Source of the DNA: Gammaproteobacteria bacterium 13_2_20CM_66_19
GTDB taxonomy: Bacteria; Pseudomonadota; Gammaproteobacteria; Steroidobacterales; Steroidobacteraceae
Direction of reading: 5' to 3'
Length of the DNA stretch: 64,000 nucleotides
Assembly (NCBI GenBank): GCA_001914695.1
Contig: MNCZ01000099.1
Location: 1-64,000 of the forward strand
Part shown: positions 42,163 through 54,451 of the stretch, piece by piece
Position numbering within the stretch: the stretch's first letter is position 1
Layout: each line of letters begins with the position of its first letter
Position numbers and translations under genes: made by a program
The notes under the pieces: model-generated
The model's input: only the letters and a program-made list of their open reading frames with translations
Database searches by the model: none
Told to the model about the DNA's origin: nothing

Positions 42163-43556
42163 CGACGCTCGCCGTTCTCCTCGTCGCCGCGGCCGCGCTC
42201 GCCACCGGCGCGGTGCTCGGTGCCCTGGTGGTGCAGCTGCGCGCCGCGGGTCGCATCGAGGCGCTGCGGATCGAGCTCGCCGCCGCGAGCGTGCGACTCG
42301 AGGCGAGCGCCCTCAATGAAGCCGATCGCCTGAAGCTCCTCGAGGAATCCGAGACGCGGCTGCGCGCCGCGTTCGACTCGCTCGCGGGAGAGACGCTGCG
42401 CACGAACAGCGAGCTCTTCCTGCGCCTCGCGCGCGAGGCGCTGGGACGCGACCAGGCCGTGGCTGCCGGCGCGCTCCGGGAGCGCGAGCTCGCCATCGAG
42501 CAGCTGGTGCAGCCGCTGCGCGCCGCGCTCGAGCGCACCGAGGCGCAGGTGCAATCCCTCGAGTGCGAGCGCCGCGAGGCCTTTGCGACTCTCCGCACCC
42601 AGATCGAGACGCTCGCCGGCGGACAGGCGCAGCTGCAGCGCGAGACGCGCAACCTCGCCACCGCGCTCCGCCGTCCCGAGGTGCGCGGCCGCTGGGGCGA
42701 GCTGACGCTTCGCCGCCTGGTCGAGCTCGCCGGCCTCACCGAGCACTGCGACTTCACCGAGCAGCTGCAGGTGGTGGGCGAGGACGGCTCGCTCCGTCCC
42801 GATCTCGTCGTGCACATGCCCGACGCGCGCGATCTCGTGATCGACGCCAAGACGCCGCTCGAGGCCTTTCTCACCGCCCTCGAGGCGCAGAGCGAGGAGG
42901 AGCGCCGCGAGGCGCTCAGGCGCCACGCGCAGCAGGTCGAGACGCGGGTGCGCGAGCTCGCCTCCAAGGAGTACTGGACGCAGTTCGAGCGCAGCCCCGA
43001 GTTCGCGGTGCTGTTCCTGCCGGGCGATCAGTTCCTCTCCGCAGCTCTCGGCGAGCGTCCGGAGCTGCTCGAGACCGCGCTCGGCCAGAATGTGATCATC
43101 GCCACGCCGTCGACGCTGATTGCGCTGCTCAAGGCGGTCGCCTACGGCTGGCGGCAGGCGGCAGTCGCGCACAACGCCGCGCTGATCCGCGACTTGGGTC
43201 AGGAGCTCTACCGGCGGCTCGCCACCTTCAACGGCCATCTCGGGCGGATGGGACAACGTCTCGCCACCGCGGTTGAGGCCTACAACGCGGCCGTCGGCTC
43301 GCTCGAGCGCCACGTGCTGCCGCAGGCGCGTCGCTTCGGCGAGCTCGGCGTCACGGCGGACGCGCCGCTCCCGGAGCTCGAGCCGATCGTGCAGCTCACG
43401 CGCAGCCCCGGTGGCCCGAGCGCAGCGGAGCGACCGACCGCCTCACCGCCCGCCGGCGCGCCCGTCGCCGCGCCCGTCGCCGCCCCCGGAGAGGACACGC
43501 CGGGCGTCGCCCAGCCCGGAGGCAGCCCGGGCGCGAGCAATGCCCGACAGGCCTGA
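42159..43556 (+). CDS. rmuC: DNA recombination protein RmuC
   Basis: 465-residue membrane-anchored protein of the PD-(D/E)XK-like RmuC family, limiting inversions at short repeats. A single N-terminal helix (LAVLLVAAAALATGAVLGAL) is followed by a long coiled coil (~30-170) and the conserved core RGRWGELTLRRLVELAGLTEHCDF, LRPDLVVHMPDARDLVIDAKTPLEAFLTALEA, FAVLFLPGDQFLSAALGERPEL and NVIIATPSTLIALLKAVAYGWRQ. The last ~50 residues are Pro/Ala-rich. It overlaps ubiG by four bases and the next gene by 17. Confidence 0.95.
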   Translation: MTTLAVLLVAAAALATGAVLGALVVQLRAAGRIEALRIELAAASVRLEASALNEADRLKLLEESETRLRAAFDSLAGETLRTNSELFLRLAREALGRDQAVAAGALRERELAIEQLVQPLRAALERTEAQVQSLECERREAFATLRTQIETLAGGQAQLQRETRNLATALRRPEVRGRWGELTLRRLVELAGLTEHCDFTEQLQVVGEDGSLRPDLVVHMPDARDLVIDAKTPLEAFLTALEAQSEEERREALRRHAQQVETRVRELASKEYWTQFERSPEFAVLFLPGDQFLSAALGERPELLETALGQNVIIATPSTLIALLKAVAYGWRQAAVAHNAALIRDLGQELYRRLATFNGHLGRMGQRLATAVEAYNAAVGSLERHVLPQARRFGELGVTADAPLPELEPIVQLTRSPGGPSAAERPTASPPAGAPVAAPVAAPGEDTPGVAQPGGSPGASNARQA

Positions 43557-44376
43557 GGCGCCCGCCGCCCGCGCCCTCGCCTGGCTCTACTCCCCTCGGG
43601 CGTTGCGCGAGCCGCTCGCGACGCTCTTCGCCCTCGAGCGCGAGATCGGCGAGAGTCTCCGCCCCGGCCTCGACACCCAACTCGCCCACGCGCGCCTCGC
43701 GTGGTGGCGAGAGGAGTGCGAGCGCTCCACGCAGGCACGCCCGAGCCACCCACTCACCCGCGAGCTCGGCGCGCTGTTTGCGGCCTCGGGGCTCGCGCCG
43801 CCCGCAGGCCTCGCGGGACTGGTCGACATCGCCGTGTGGGACCTGGCCGCGGCGACTTTCGGAACGCGCCGCGAGCTCGAGGGCTATTGTGAGCGCTGGA
43901 GCGCCGCCATGATCGAGCCGGCGGTGCAGCTCGCCGCGCCGGCGGCGGCGGCGGAGCCCGCGCGCGCCCTCGGCCGGAGCCTGCGCGAGATCGAGCTGCT
44001 GCTCTCGCTCGCGAGCGATGCGCGGCTCGGACGGCTGCGGCTGTCGCTCGATGAGCTCGAGCGCGCCCCGGCGACGCCGGAGGAGCTCGCGCGGCCGCCG
44101 TGGCCGGCGGCCCTTGCGGAGCTGGTGCGGGCGCGGCACCGCCAGGCGCGGGCGGCGCTCGAGGCGAGCGTCGCTGCGCTTCCGCCCCTGGCGCAGCCGC
44201 CGCTGCGCGGTCTCATCGTCTGGGCCGCCGTGAGGCGCGCGCACTCGCGGCGCGCGGAACGCCGCTTGCCGCGCGCGAGCCTCTCGCGCGAGCATCACGC
44301 GCCGCTCGACGGCTGGTGCGCGTGGCGCGCCGCGCGGCGGGCGGACGCCGGACGCGGCTTCGCCCGATCAGGCTGA
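43540..44376 (+). CDS. Squalene/phytoene synthase-like protein, likely non-prenyl-synthase
   Basis: 278-residue all-helical protein of the squalene/phytoene synthase fold, closest in pattern to the NDUFAF6-like group. The stretch LYSPRALREPLATLFALEREIGE, then TQLAHARLAWWREECERS, is the characteristic R-x-x-W-W-R region; the two aspartate-rich motifs needed for prenyl diphosphate chemistry are missing. ATG 43540 lies inside the rmuC end (17-base overlap). In mitochondria this group helps complex I assembly; a bacterial role is not established. It lies between rmuC and yciK where Pseudomonas has mupP. Confidence 0.7.
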   Translation: MPDRPEAPAARALAWLYSPRALREPLATLFALEREIGESLRPGLDTQLAHARLAWWREECERSTQARPSHPLTRELGALFAASGLAPPAGLAGLVDIAVWDLAAATFGTRRELEGYCERWSAAMIEPAVQLAAPAAAAEPARALGRSLREIELLLSLASDARLGRLRLSLDELERAPATPEELARPPWPAALAELVRARHRQARAALEASVAALPPLAQPPLRGLIVWAAVRRAHSRRAERRLPRASLSREHHAPLDGWCAWRAARRADAGRGFARSG

Positions 44377-44404
44377 GCCCAAGCGAGAGGAGCGCTGAAC
44401 CTTA

Positions 44405-45202
44405 GTGTTTGATCCCCGCAACCACACCGCAGGTCCCGCCGAGCTCGCCGGCCGGGTGATCGCGATCACCGGTGCAGGCTCGGGCCTCGGCCGCGCGGTC
44501 GCCCTCGCCTGCGCCCGGCATCAGGCGAGCGTCATCGTCGTCGGCCGCAACGCGCCGGCCCTCGAGGCGGTGCACGCCGAGATCGCCGCGGCCGGGCAGC
44601 CGGAGGCGAGCATCGCGCTGCTCGACCTCGAGAAGGCGGTGGCGCGCGATTACGAGGCCCTCGCTCATGCCGTGCTCGAGCGCTACGGGCGCCTCGACGG
44701 ACTGCTGCACAACGCCGGGCTTCTCGGAACCCTGACGCCGATCGAGCACTACGACGTGCCAACCTGGTGCCGCGTGCTGCACGTCAACCTCACCGCGGCG
44801 TTCGTGCTCACCCAGGTGCTGCTGCCCGCGCTGAAGAAATCCGCCGACGCGTCGCTCGTGTTCACCGCCAGCAGCGTCGGGCGCCGCGGGCGCGCCTACT
44901 GGGGCGCGTACGCCGTGTCCAAGTTCGCCGTCGAGGGGCTGGCGCAGGTGCTGGCCGCGGAGCTGGAGAACGTGAGCCACGTGCGCGTCAACACTCTCAA
45001 CCCCGGGCGCGCGCGCACCGCCATGCGCCGCCAGGCCTATCCCGCCGAAGACCTCGAGAGCCTGCCGCCGCCGGACTCCCTCACCGGACCCTACATTGCG
45101 CTCCTCGGGCCGGCGAGCCGCGGGGTCACGGGGCAGGCCTTCGACGCTCAGACGCCGGGCGGAGCCGCCGGCCCGGGGAGCAGCGCGCGGCGCTCCGCCT
45201 GA
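44405..45202 (+). CDS. yciK: YciK-type SDR oxidoreductase
   Basis: 265-residue short-chain dehydrogenase. ELAGRVIAITGAGSGLGRAVAL is the cofactor motif; RLDGLLHNAGLLGTLTPIEHYDVPTW is the YciK-specific stretch; AYAVSKFAVEGLAQVLAAEL holds the catalytic Tyr and Lys. The start is GTG 44405 with AGGAG 13 bases upstream. The substrate is unknown; in Pseudomonas the gene follows the mtaD-ubiG-mupP set, so its place is conserved. Its last 55 bases overlap the convergent rluB gene. Confidence 0.92.
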   Translation: MFDPRNHTAGPAELAGRVIAITGAGSGLGRAVALACARHQASVIVVGRNAPALEAVHAEIAAAGQPEASIALLDLEKAVARDYEALAHAVLERYGRLDGLLHNAGLLGTLTPIEHYDVPTWCRVLHVNLTAAFVLTQVLLPALKKSADASLVFTASSVGRRGRAYWGAYAVSKFAVEGLAQVLAAELENVSHVRVNTLNPGRARTAMRRQAYPAEDLESLPPPDSLTGPYIALLGPASRGVTGQAFDAQTPGGAAGPGSSARRSA

Positions 45203-46007
45203 GTGAGCTCGCGGAAGCGGCCGCGCGCGAGCGTGCGCTCGAGCATGACGGGGCCGAGCTGGGTACGCAGCACGCGGCTCACCAGCGCCCCCTGGCGCTC
45301 GAAGAGTTGCCGCACCTGCCGGCCGCTCGCGCCGCGCACCGTGAGCGCGTACCAGCGATTGGCGGCCTCCCCGCCGCCGGCCTCGCAGCGCTCGACCGCG
45401 AGCTGCGCCCCGCTATCGAGGGCTCCGCCGCGGATGCCCTCCAGCTGCGGCGCGCTGAGCTCCCCTCGCACCCGCACGCTGAATTCGCTCCTGAGCGAGT
45501 GAACCGCGCGCTGCAGATGCAGCGCCAGCTCGCCGTCCGAGGTCACGAGCTCGAGGCCCCCATCCGGACGCGGCATCGGACTCACCGCGATGAAGCGCCG
45601 CCCCGAGCGCCGCGGCAACCGCTCGAGGAGCGCCGTCCGGGGTGTCTCTCCCGCAGCGGGGTCCCCGGGGTCGGCCGGCGTCCGCAGCGGCTCGCCGGGC
45701 GAGCGGTGACAGACGAAGGCCCGCGCCCGAGCGGGCGCGGCGTGCGCGCGCACCAGGCGACCGTCGAGACGCACCTCGTCGTGGGGAGCGACGCGCGCCC
45801 CGAGCGTCGCGGTGCGGCCGTTGACGGTGAGCCGGCCGGCGCGGATCCAGACTTCCGCCTCGCGCCGCGAGGCGAGCCCGGCACGCGCCAGCATCTTCTG
45901 CAGCCGCTCGGTGAGCGGCCGCACCGCCGCGCGCGCCGCAGTCGGGCCACGCGGGCGGCCGGGAGCTCGGCGACGCGCGGCGGCCGCGGGCCGCGGTGCG
46001 CGCCGCA

Positions 46008-46008
<1 letters not shown>
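45148..46008 (-). CDS. rluB: RluB-family pseudouridine synthase lacking the catalytic Asp
   Basis: 286-residue protein with the RluB layout: Arg-rich N-terminus, S4 domain (LTERLQKMLARAGLASRREAEVWIRAGRLTVNG) and a TruA/RsuA-type synthase domain ending in RQLFERQGALVSRVLRTQLGPVML. The usual GRLDxxTSGLLL, with the catalytic Asp, reads SPMPRPDGGLEL at residues 143-154, so the Asp is replaced by Pro146. The following VTSDGELALHLQR is conserved. A TGATG junction overlaps scpB. The gene is in the expected scpA-scpB-rluB order, but 23S rRNA pseudouridylation is doubtful. Confidence 0.85.
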
Positions 46009-46648
<640 letters not shown>

Positions 46649-46652
<4 letters not shown>

Positions 46653-47593
46653 CGGGGATCCTGTCCGGCGTGCGGTGCGCGCGGGTCGGCGCCCTCGGGC
46701 GCCGCAGCGGGGCCAGCTACCACGCGCAAGCCCGGCGCGGGGCTCGCGGCGCGCACGTGCAGCGGGCCGTAGGCCTCGGCCTGCACGATCTCGATCAGCG
46801 CCTCGCGCAGGAGCTCGAGCACCGCGGCGAAGGTGACCGTGACGCCCATGCGCCCTTCCTCCGGCCGGAACAGCTGCACGAAGGGCACGAACCCCGAGGC
46901 GCCCTCCAGCTGCGCGAGGATGTCGCTCATGCGCTCGCCCACCGACAGGCGCTCGCGCTGGATGTGATGGTGGGCGAACATCTCCGAGCGCGCCACGACT
47001 TCCTTGAACGCGATCAGCATCTCCTGCAGCGCGATCTGCGGCAGCGCCTCGAGCGGGCGGCGGTCCTTCAGCTCGACGCTCGTCGGCCACACGTCGCGCT
47101 CCAGGCGCGGCAGGCTGTCGATCTCGGCGGCGGCGCGCTTGAAGCGCTCGTATTCCTGAAGCCGCCGCACCAGCTCCGCGCGCGGGTCCTCCTCGGCCCC
47201 CTGCTCGGCCTTCGGCCGCGGCAGGAGCATCCGCGACTTGATCTCCGCCAGCGTCGCGGCCATCACCAGGTACTCCCCCGCGAGCTCCAGCTGCAGCTCC
47301 TGCATCAGCTCGATGTACTTGATGTACTGGCGCGTGATCTCCGCGAGCGGGATGTCGAGGATGTCGAGGTTCTGCCGGCGGATGAGGTACAGGAGCAGAT
47401 CGAGCGGCCCCTCGAAGGCCTCGAGGAACACCTCGAGCGCCTGCGGCGGGATGTAGAGGTCGCGCGGCAGCTGCGAGATCGGCTCGCCGTTGACGACCGC
47501 GAACGGCATCTCGACCTGCTGCGGCGGCGGCTCGGGCGCGCTCGGCTGGGGTGTGTTGGAGACCACGATCGAAAGGGTCGGTTTCGCCTTCAT
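46649..47593 (-). CDS. scpA: Segregation and condensation protein A (kleisin)
   Basis: Kleisin bridging the SMC head and neck. LEVFLEAFEGPLDLLLYLIRRQNLDILDIPLAEITRQYIKYIELMQ is the ScpA N-terminal signature, EYLVMAATLAEIKSRMLLP the SMC-neck helix, and VTFAAVLELLREALIEIVQ the C-terminal winged helix. The first 35 residues are a Pro/Gln-rich extension. ATG 47593 is preferred over GTG 47602 because GGTGA lies five bases before it. It follows trpS by 17 bases and precedes scpB. Confidence 0.94.
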
Positions 47594-47610
47594 GGGGGTC
47601 ACCGCGTAAG

Positions 47611-48825
47611 TCAGTCGGGACGCAGGTGCATGGCGCGGCGGACTTCGTCGAGCGTCTCGCGCGCCGCTTCGCGCGCCTTGTCGGCGCCCTCGGCGACGAT
47701 GCCGCGCACCAGCTCCGGGTTGTCCTCGTACTCCTGGGCGCGCCGGCGCATGCCGTTGATCTCCTCGACTATCTTATCGATCACCGGCTGCTTGCAGTCG
47801 AGGCAGCCGATGCCGGCGCTGCGGCAACCCTCGCTCGCCCACTTGCGGGTCGCCTCGTCGGAATAGATCTGGTGCAGGTCCCACACCGGGCACTTGTCGG
47901 GGTCGCCGGGATCGGTGCGCCGCACGCGCGCGGGGTCGGTCTTCATGGCACGGAGTTTTTGTGCCACCTGCTCGGGCTCCTCGCGCAGCCCGATGGTATT
48001 GCCGTAGGACTTCGACATCTTGCGCCCATCGAGTCCCGGCACCTTCGGAGTTGCCGTGAGGAGCACCTGCGGCTCGGGCAGGATCGTGACGCCCGTGCCC
48101 TCGAGGAAGCCGAGCAGCCGCTCGCGGTCGGCCACCGTGATGCGGTTATTGCTGTGCACCAGAGCCTGCGCGCGCTGCAGCGCCTCGGTGTCGCCGGCCT
48201 CCTGGAACCTGCGGCGGAGCTGGCGGTAGTTGGTTGCGTTGCGTCCCCCGAGGCTCTTCACGGCGCGCTCCGCCTTCGCCTCGAAGTCGGGCTCGCGTCC
48301 GTAGAGATGATTGAAGCGCCGCGCGGCCTCGCGCGTCAGCTCGACGTGCGCCACCTGATCCTCGCCCACCGGCACGTAGGCGGCGCGATACACCAGGATG
48401 TCCGCGCTCTGCAGCAGCGGGTAGCCGAGGAAGCCGTAGGTGCCGAGATCCTTCTCTTTCAGCTGTTCCTGCTGATCCTTGTAGCTCGGCACGCGCTCGA
48501 GCCAGCCGAGCGGAGTGATCATCGACAGCAACAGGTGCAGCTCCGCGTGCTCGGGCACGTGCGACTGGATGAAGAGCGTCGCGACTCCGGGGTTGAGGCC
48601 CGCGGCCAGCCAGTCGATGAGCACCTCGCGGATGTGCTCCTGAAGCGGCGCCGTCTCGTCGTAGCCGGTGGTGAGCATGTGCCAGTCGGCGACGAAGAAG
48701 AAGCACTCGTACTGGTACTGCAGCTCGACCCAGTTGCGCAGCGCGCCGTGGTAGTTGCCGAGGTGCAGCCGGCCGGTGGGCCGCATGCCGGAGAGGACGC
48801 GCCGCGCGGGCGCCGGCTGGCTCAC
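47611..48825 (-). CDS. trpS: Tryptophanyl-tRNA synthetase
   Basis: 404-residue class I aminoacyl-tRNA synthetase. VLSGMRPTGRLHLGNYHGALRNW holds the HIGH-type motif (HLGN) and GLDGRKMSKSYGNTIGL the KMSKS motif. It is about 70 residues longer than the E. coli enzyme, with a segment around NHLYGREPDFEAKAERAVKSLGGRNATNYRQLRRRF; this long type is common in proteobacteria. DKCPVWDLHQIYS and IGCLDCKQPVIDKI are the C-terminal features. The start is GTG 48825; a TATAAT lies about 120 bases upstream inside the end of yciO. Confidence 0.96.
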   Translation of the reverse strand: MSQPAPARRVLSGMRPTGRLHLGNYHGALRNWVELQYQYECFFFVADWHMLTTGYDETAPLQEHIREVLIDWLAAGLNPGVATLFIQSHVPEHAELHLLLSMITPLGWLERVPSYKDQQEQLKEKDLGTYGFLGYPLLQSADILVYRAAYVPVGEDQVAHVELTREAARRFNHLYGREPDFEAKAERAVKSLGGRNATNYRQLRRRFQEAGDTEALQRAQALVHSNNRITVADRERLLGFLEGTGVTILPEPQVLLTATPKVPGLDGRKMSKSYGNTIGLREEPEQVAQKLRAMKTDPARVRRTDPGDPDKCPVWDLHQIYSDEATRKWASEGCRSAGIGCLDCKQPVIDKIVEEINGMRRRAQEYEDNPELVRGIVAEGADKAREAARETLDEVRRAMHLRPD

Positions 48826-48946
48826 GTGCCTGGCCGCAGCAGCGCTGCGGCTGCCGGCACGGGTGGCTGTGCGTCGCGGGGGATGGCGGCGGCGCGCGGT
48901 TGCCCCGCACGGCGCACGACGGAAAGGCGCTGATTCACGAGGGCGA

Positions 48947-48952
48947 ATTATA
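48947..48952 (-). promoter_or_regulatory. -10 element candidate for trpS
   Basis: Perfect TATAAT on the minus strand, overlapping the stop end of yciO and about 120 bases upstream of trpS. No good -35 is seen at 16-18 bases. Confidence 0.4.
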
Positions 48953-49580
48953 GCGCACGCCCGGTGATCGGGCCGAGATCGCCCTTGCCCTGGCGCACGA
49001 TCAGCGGCGGCGTCACCGAGAGATCAACCACGGTCGTCGGCTCGATGCCGCAGTCGCCGCCGTCGAGAACCGCATCGATCTCGTGGCCGAGCCGCGCCAT
49101 GATCTCGCGCCCCTCGGTGAGGGGTTGTGGGTCGGAGGCCAGCAGCAGCGTCGAGCTCATCAGCGGCTCGCCGAGCTCCTTCAGCAACAACCGCGGCACC
49201 GGATGATCGGGGATGCGCACGCCGATGGTGCGCCGGCGCGGGTGCTGCAGGCGGCGCGGCGTCTCGCGCGTCGCGCGCAGCAGAAACGTGTACGGCCCGG
49301 GCAGACACGCATGCAGCATGCGGAACTGCCAGGTCTCGAGCCGTGCGAAGCGGCCGACCGCGGCGAGATCCGCGCACACCAGCGTGAAGTGGTGATGGCG
49401 ATCCGCCTGGCGGATGCGGCGCACGCGCTCGAGTGCGGCCTTGTCGCCGATGTGCCAGCCGAGCGCGTAACAGGAATCGGTCGGGTAGGCGATGACCGCT
49501 CCGGACCGCAGCAGCTCCACGGCGCTGCGGATGAGGCGCGGCTGCGGATTGACGGGGTGCAGCTTGATGTATTCGGCCAT
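48948..49580 (-). CDS. yciO: YciO/Sua5-family L-threonylcarbamoyladenylate synthase-like protein
   Basis: 210-residue YrdC-fold protein. LIRSAVELLRSGAVIAYPTDSCYALGWHIGDKAALERVRRIRQAD is the substrate-binding start; HHHFTLVCADLAAVGRFARL and LPGPYTFLLRAT, then RTIGVRIPDHPVPRLLLKELGEPLMSSTLL complete the domain. It belongs to the YciO branch rather than TsaC; whether it makes threonylcarbamoyl-AMP is uncertain. ATG 49580; a weak ribosome site. It is upstream of trpS on the same strand, 122 bases away, in the conserved neighbourhood of scpAB-rluB. Confidence 0.9.
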   Translation of the reverse strand: MAEYIKLHPVNPQPRLIRSAVELLRSGAVIAYPTDSCYALGWHIGDKAALERVRRIRQADRHHHFTLVCADLAAVGRFARLETWQFRMLHACLPGPYTFLLRATRETPRRLQHPRRRTIGVRIPDHPVPRLLLKELGEPLMSSTLLLASDPQPLTEGREIMARLGHEIDAVLDGGDCGIEPTTVVDLSVTPPLIVRQGKGDLGPITGRAL

Positions 49581-49639
49581 TGCTTCGCGCTGCCGCAGAA
49601 CTCCCTGACGATGGAACTCGGACGCCGCGCATGACAATA

Positions 49640-49661
49640 TACGCGGCCGTTTTGCCGCGTA
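49640..49661. repeat. Inverted repeat in the yciO-yciB intergenic region
   Basis: Perfect 8-bp arms TACGCGGC and GCCGCGTA around a 6-base loop (CGTTTT), in the 117 bases between two divergent genes. It could be an operator or a leader hairpin. Confidence 0.5.
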
Positions 49662-49697
49662 CAGCCTCGACTTCGGAACACCCGCGCACCGCTCCCC

Positions 49698-50270
49698 ATG
49701 CAGGCTCTCACCGCCCTCGCGCCGCTCGTGGCATTCTTCGCGACCTACCGGCTGCGCGGCCTGTACGCGGCGACCGCGGTGCTCATGGCCGCCATGGTGC
49801 TGGTGCTCGCCCTCGACTGGCTGCGCCACCGGCGCATCCCCGCGCTCCACGCGTTGTCGGCGGTGCTGGTGCTCGTCTTCGGCTCGGCGACGCTGCTGCT
49901 GCACAATCGCCTGTTCATCCAGTGGAAGCCCACCGTGTTGTTCTGGGCGCTCGGCCTCGCTTTCCTCGCGAGCTCGCGGATCGGCGAGCGCACGCTCACG
50001 GAGCGGCTGCTCGCGCCGGCGCTCGGCGAGCGGTTGCGGGCGAGCCCCGCTCAGTGGCAGCGGCTGAACCTCTCGTCGGGGGTGCTGTACGCGCTGCTGG
50101 GCGCACTGAACCTGGTGGTGGCCTACAACGCCAGCGAGCGCGCCTGGGTCAACTTCAAGATGTTCGGGCTGACGCTGCTCACCTTCGCCGGCATCACCCT
50201 GCAGCTGCTGTGGCTCGCACGCGCGCGCATCGCCGCCCGCCCCGGCGCCGGCGCCTGCGAGGGCGGCTGA
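49698..50270 (+). CDS. yciB: Inner-membrane septation protein A (YciB)
   Basis: 190-residue integral membrane protein with about six helices, involved in envelope integrity and septation. Family motifs LAPLVAFFATYRLRGLYAATA, TLLLHNRLFIQWKPTVLFWALGLAFLAS, WQRLNLSSGVLYALLGALNLVVAYNASERAWVNFKMFGLT are clear. The start is ATG 49698. It is followed after 14 bases by a BolA gene. Confidence 0.93.
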   Translation: MQALTALAPLVAFFATYRLRGLYAATAVLMAAMVLVLALDWLRHRRIPALHALSAVLVLVFGSATLLLHNRLFIQWKPTVLFWALGLAFLASSRIGERTLTERLLAPALGERLRASPAQWQRLNLSSGVLYALLGALNLVVAYNASERAWVNFKMFGLTLLTFAGITLQLLWLARARIAARPGAGACEGG

Positions 50271-50284
50271 ACGGAGGCAAGCGT

Positions 50285-50566
50285 ATGAGCGAATCGGTCA
50301 TGGTGCAGATGCGGACCGCGCTCGAGCGCGCGCTCGCGCCGAGCACGCTCGAGATCGTCGACGACAGCGCGCGCCACGCGGGCCACGCGGGCGCACGCGG
50401 CGGCGGCCATTTCAAGGTGACGCTGGTGGCCGGTGCCTTTCGCGGCCGCAGCCGCCTCGAGCGCCACCGCATGGTCTACGCCGCGGTCGCCCCGTTGATG
50501 GGCGAGGCCGTGCACGCACTCAACATCGTCGCGCGCAGCCCCGAGGAAGCATCCGATCGAGGATGA
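50285..50566 (+). CDS. BolA family protein
   Basis: 93-residue BolA-like protein; BolAs work with monothiol glutaredoxins in Fe-S handling or act as regulators. RTALERALAPSTLEIVDDSARHAGHAGARGGGHFKVTLVAGAFRGRSRLERHRMVYAAVAPLMGEAVHALNIVARSPEE covers the whole fold; the His of ARHAGH and the F-x-G-x-s-R-l-e-R-H-R-m-V-Y motif are present. ATG 50285 has GGAGG upstream. Its stop overlaps a possible upstream start of the PpiC gene in ATGA. Confidence 0.9.
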   Translation: MSESVMVQMRTALERALAPSTLEIVDDSARHAGHAGARGGGHFKVTLVAGAFRGRSRLERHRMVYAAVAPLMGEAVHALNIVARSPEEASDRG

Positions 50567-50610
50567 GTCGTCACCAACAAGTCGTTTCCAACAGCCAATT
50601 CGGTGTCTCC

Positions 50611-51549
50611 ATGAACCACTTGCGTCTCCTGCTCCTCGCGGCCGCGCTCGCCGCGCTCGGCGCCTGCCAGCCGAAGACCGCGGCGACCGCCGGCGATGTC
50701 TCGCCGCCGGTAGCGACCGTGGACGGCACCCCCATCAGCCGCGACTTCTATGAGTTCTACATCAAGGGAATCAGCGGCAAGACTTCCGCGGAGCTCCCCC
50801 CCGAGCAGCGCAGTCTCGCGCTCGACAACCTGATCCGCGCGCGCCTCGTGGCCGAGGAGGCCGCCAAAGAAGGTCTCGACAAGAGCACCGACACCGCAGC
50901 GCTCCTCGAGCTCTCGCGCCTCAACGTGCTGCAGCAGGCGGTGTCGGACCGCTACCTGAAGGATCGCAAGGCGAGCGAGCAGGAGCTGCGCGCGGAATAC
51001 GAGACGCAGCTGGGCAGTCAACCGAAGCAGGAATACCACGCGCGCCACATCCTGGTGGCCACCGAGCCCTTCGCCGAGAAGATCGTCACGCGCCTCGGCA
51101 AGGGTGAGAAGTTCGACGAGCTCGCCAGGCGCGAGTCCATGGATCCCTCCAAGAGCAACGGCGGCGACCTCGGCTGGTTCACCCCCGATCGCATGGTGCC
51201 GGAATTCTCGGGCGCGGTGATGGGCCTCAAGCCCGGTGAATACACTCACAAGCCCGTGCAGACGCAGTTCGGCTGGCACGTGATCCAGCTGCTCGACAGG
51301 CGCGAGCTGACGCCGCCGCCCTTCGAGCAGGTGCGCCAGCGCCTCGAGCAGATCGTGCAGAACAAGAAGTTCCACGGCTACGCCGACGAGCTGATGCGCA
51401 GCGCCAAGATCCAGAGGTTTCTCGACAAGGCGCCCTCGGGTCAGGCGGCGGGCAACGCGGGAGGCGCCGCTGCGCCGGGCGCGGCGACGGCGGCACCGGC
51501 TGGCACGCCCGCGGCGCCCGCGCCGAGCCCAACACCGAGAAAGAACTAA
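50611..51549 (+). CDS. Lipoprotein PpiC-type peptidyl-prolyl isomerase
   Basis: 312-residue SurA/PrsA-like foldase. The signal ends in ALGAC, a good lipobox, so it should be lipid-anchored in the periplasm. A SurA-like N-terminal region (ALDNLIRARLVAEEAAKEGL) precedes one parvulin domain (YHARHILVATEPFAEKIVTRLGKGEKFDELARRESMDPSKSNGGDLGWFTPDRMVPEF, then QFGWHVIQLLDRR). A low-complexity Ala/Pro tail follows. ATG 50611 places the signal peptide at the start; an alternative ATG at 50563 overlaps the bolA stop and would add 16 residues. Confidence 0.88.
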   Translation: MNHLRLLLLAAALAALGACQPKTAATAGDVSPPVATVDGTPISRDFYEFYIKGISGKTSAELPPEQRSLALDNLIRARLVAEEAAKEGLDKSTDTAALLELSRLNVLQQAVSDRYLKDRKASEQELRAEYETQLGSQPKQEYHARHILVATEPFAEKIVTRLGKGEKFDELARRESMDPSKSNGGDLGWFTPDRMVPEFSGAVMGLKPGEYTHKPVQTQFGWHVIQLLDRRELTPPPFEQVRQRLEQIVQNKKFHGYADELMRSAKIQRFLDKAPSGQAAGNAGGAAAPGAATAAPAGTPAAPAPSPTPRKN

Positions 51550-51566
51550 GCGCGCCGCTCACCCGC

Positions 51567-54427
<2,861 letters not shown>

Positions 54428-54451
54428 TAGTGCCCCGCTCCGTAAGGATGG

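Noticed and set aside
49581-49904. A longer YciO starting at 49904
   Set aside because: The extra N-terminus is His/Arg/Glu-rich and unlike the family; ATG 49580 starts right before the conserved domain.
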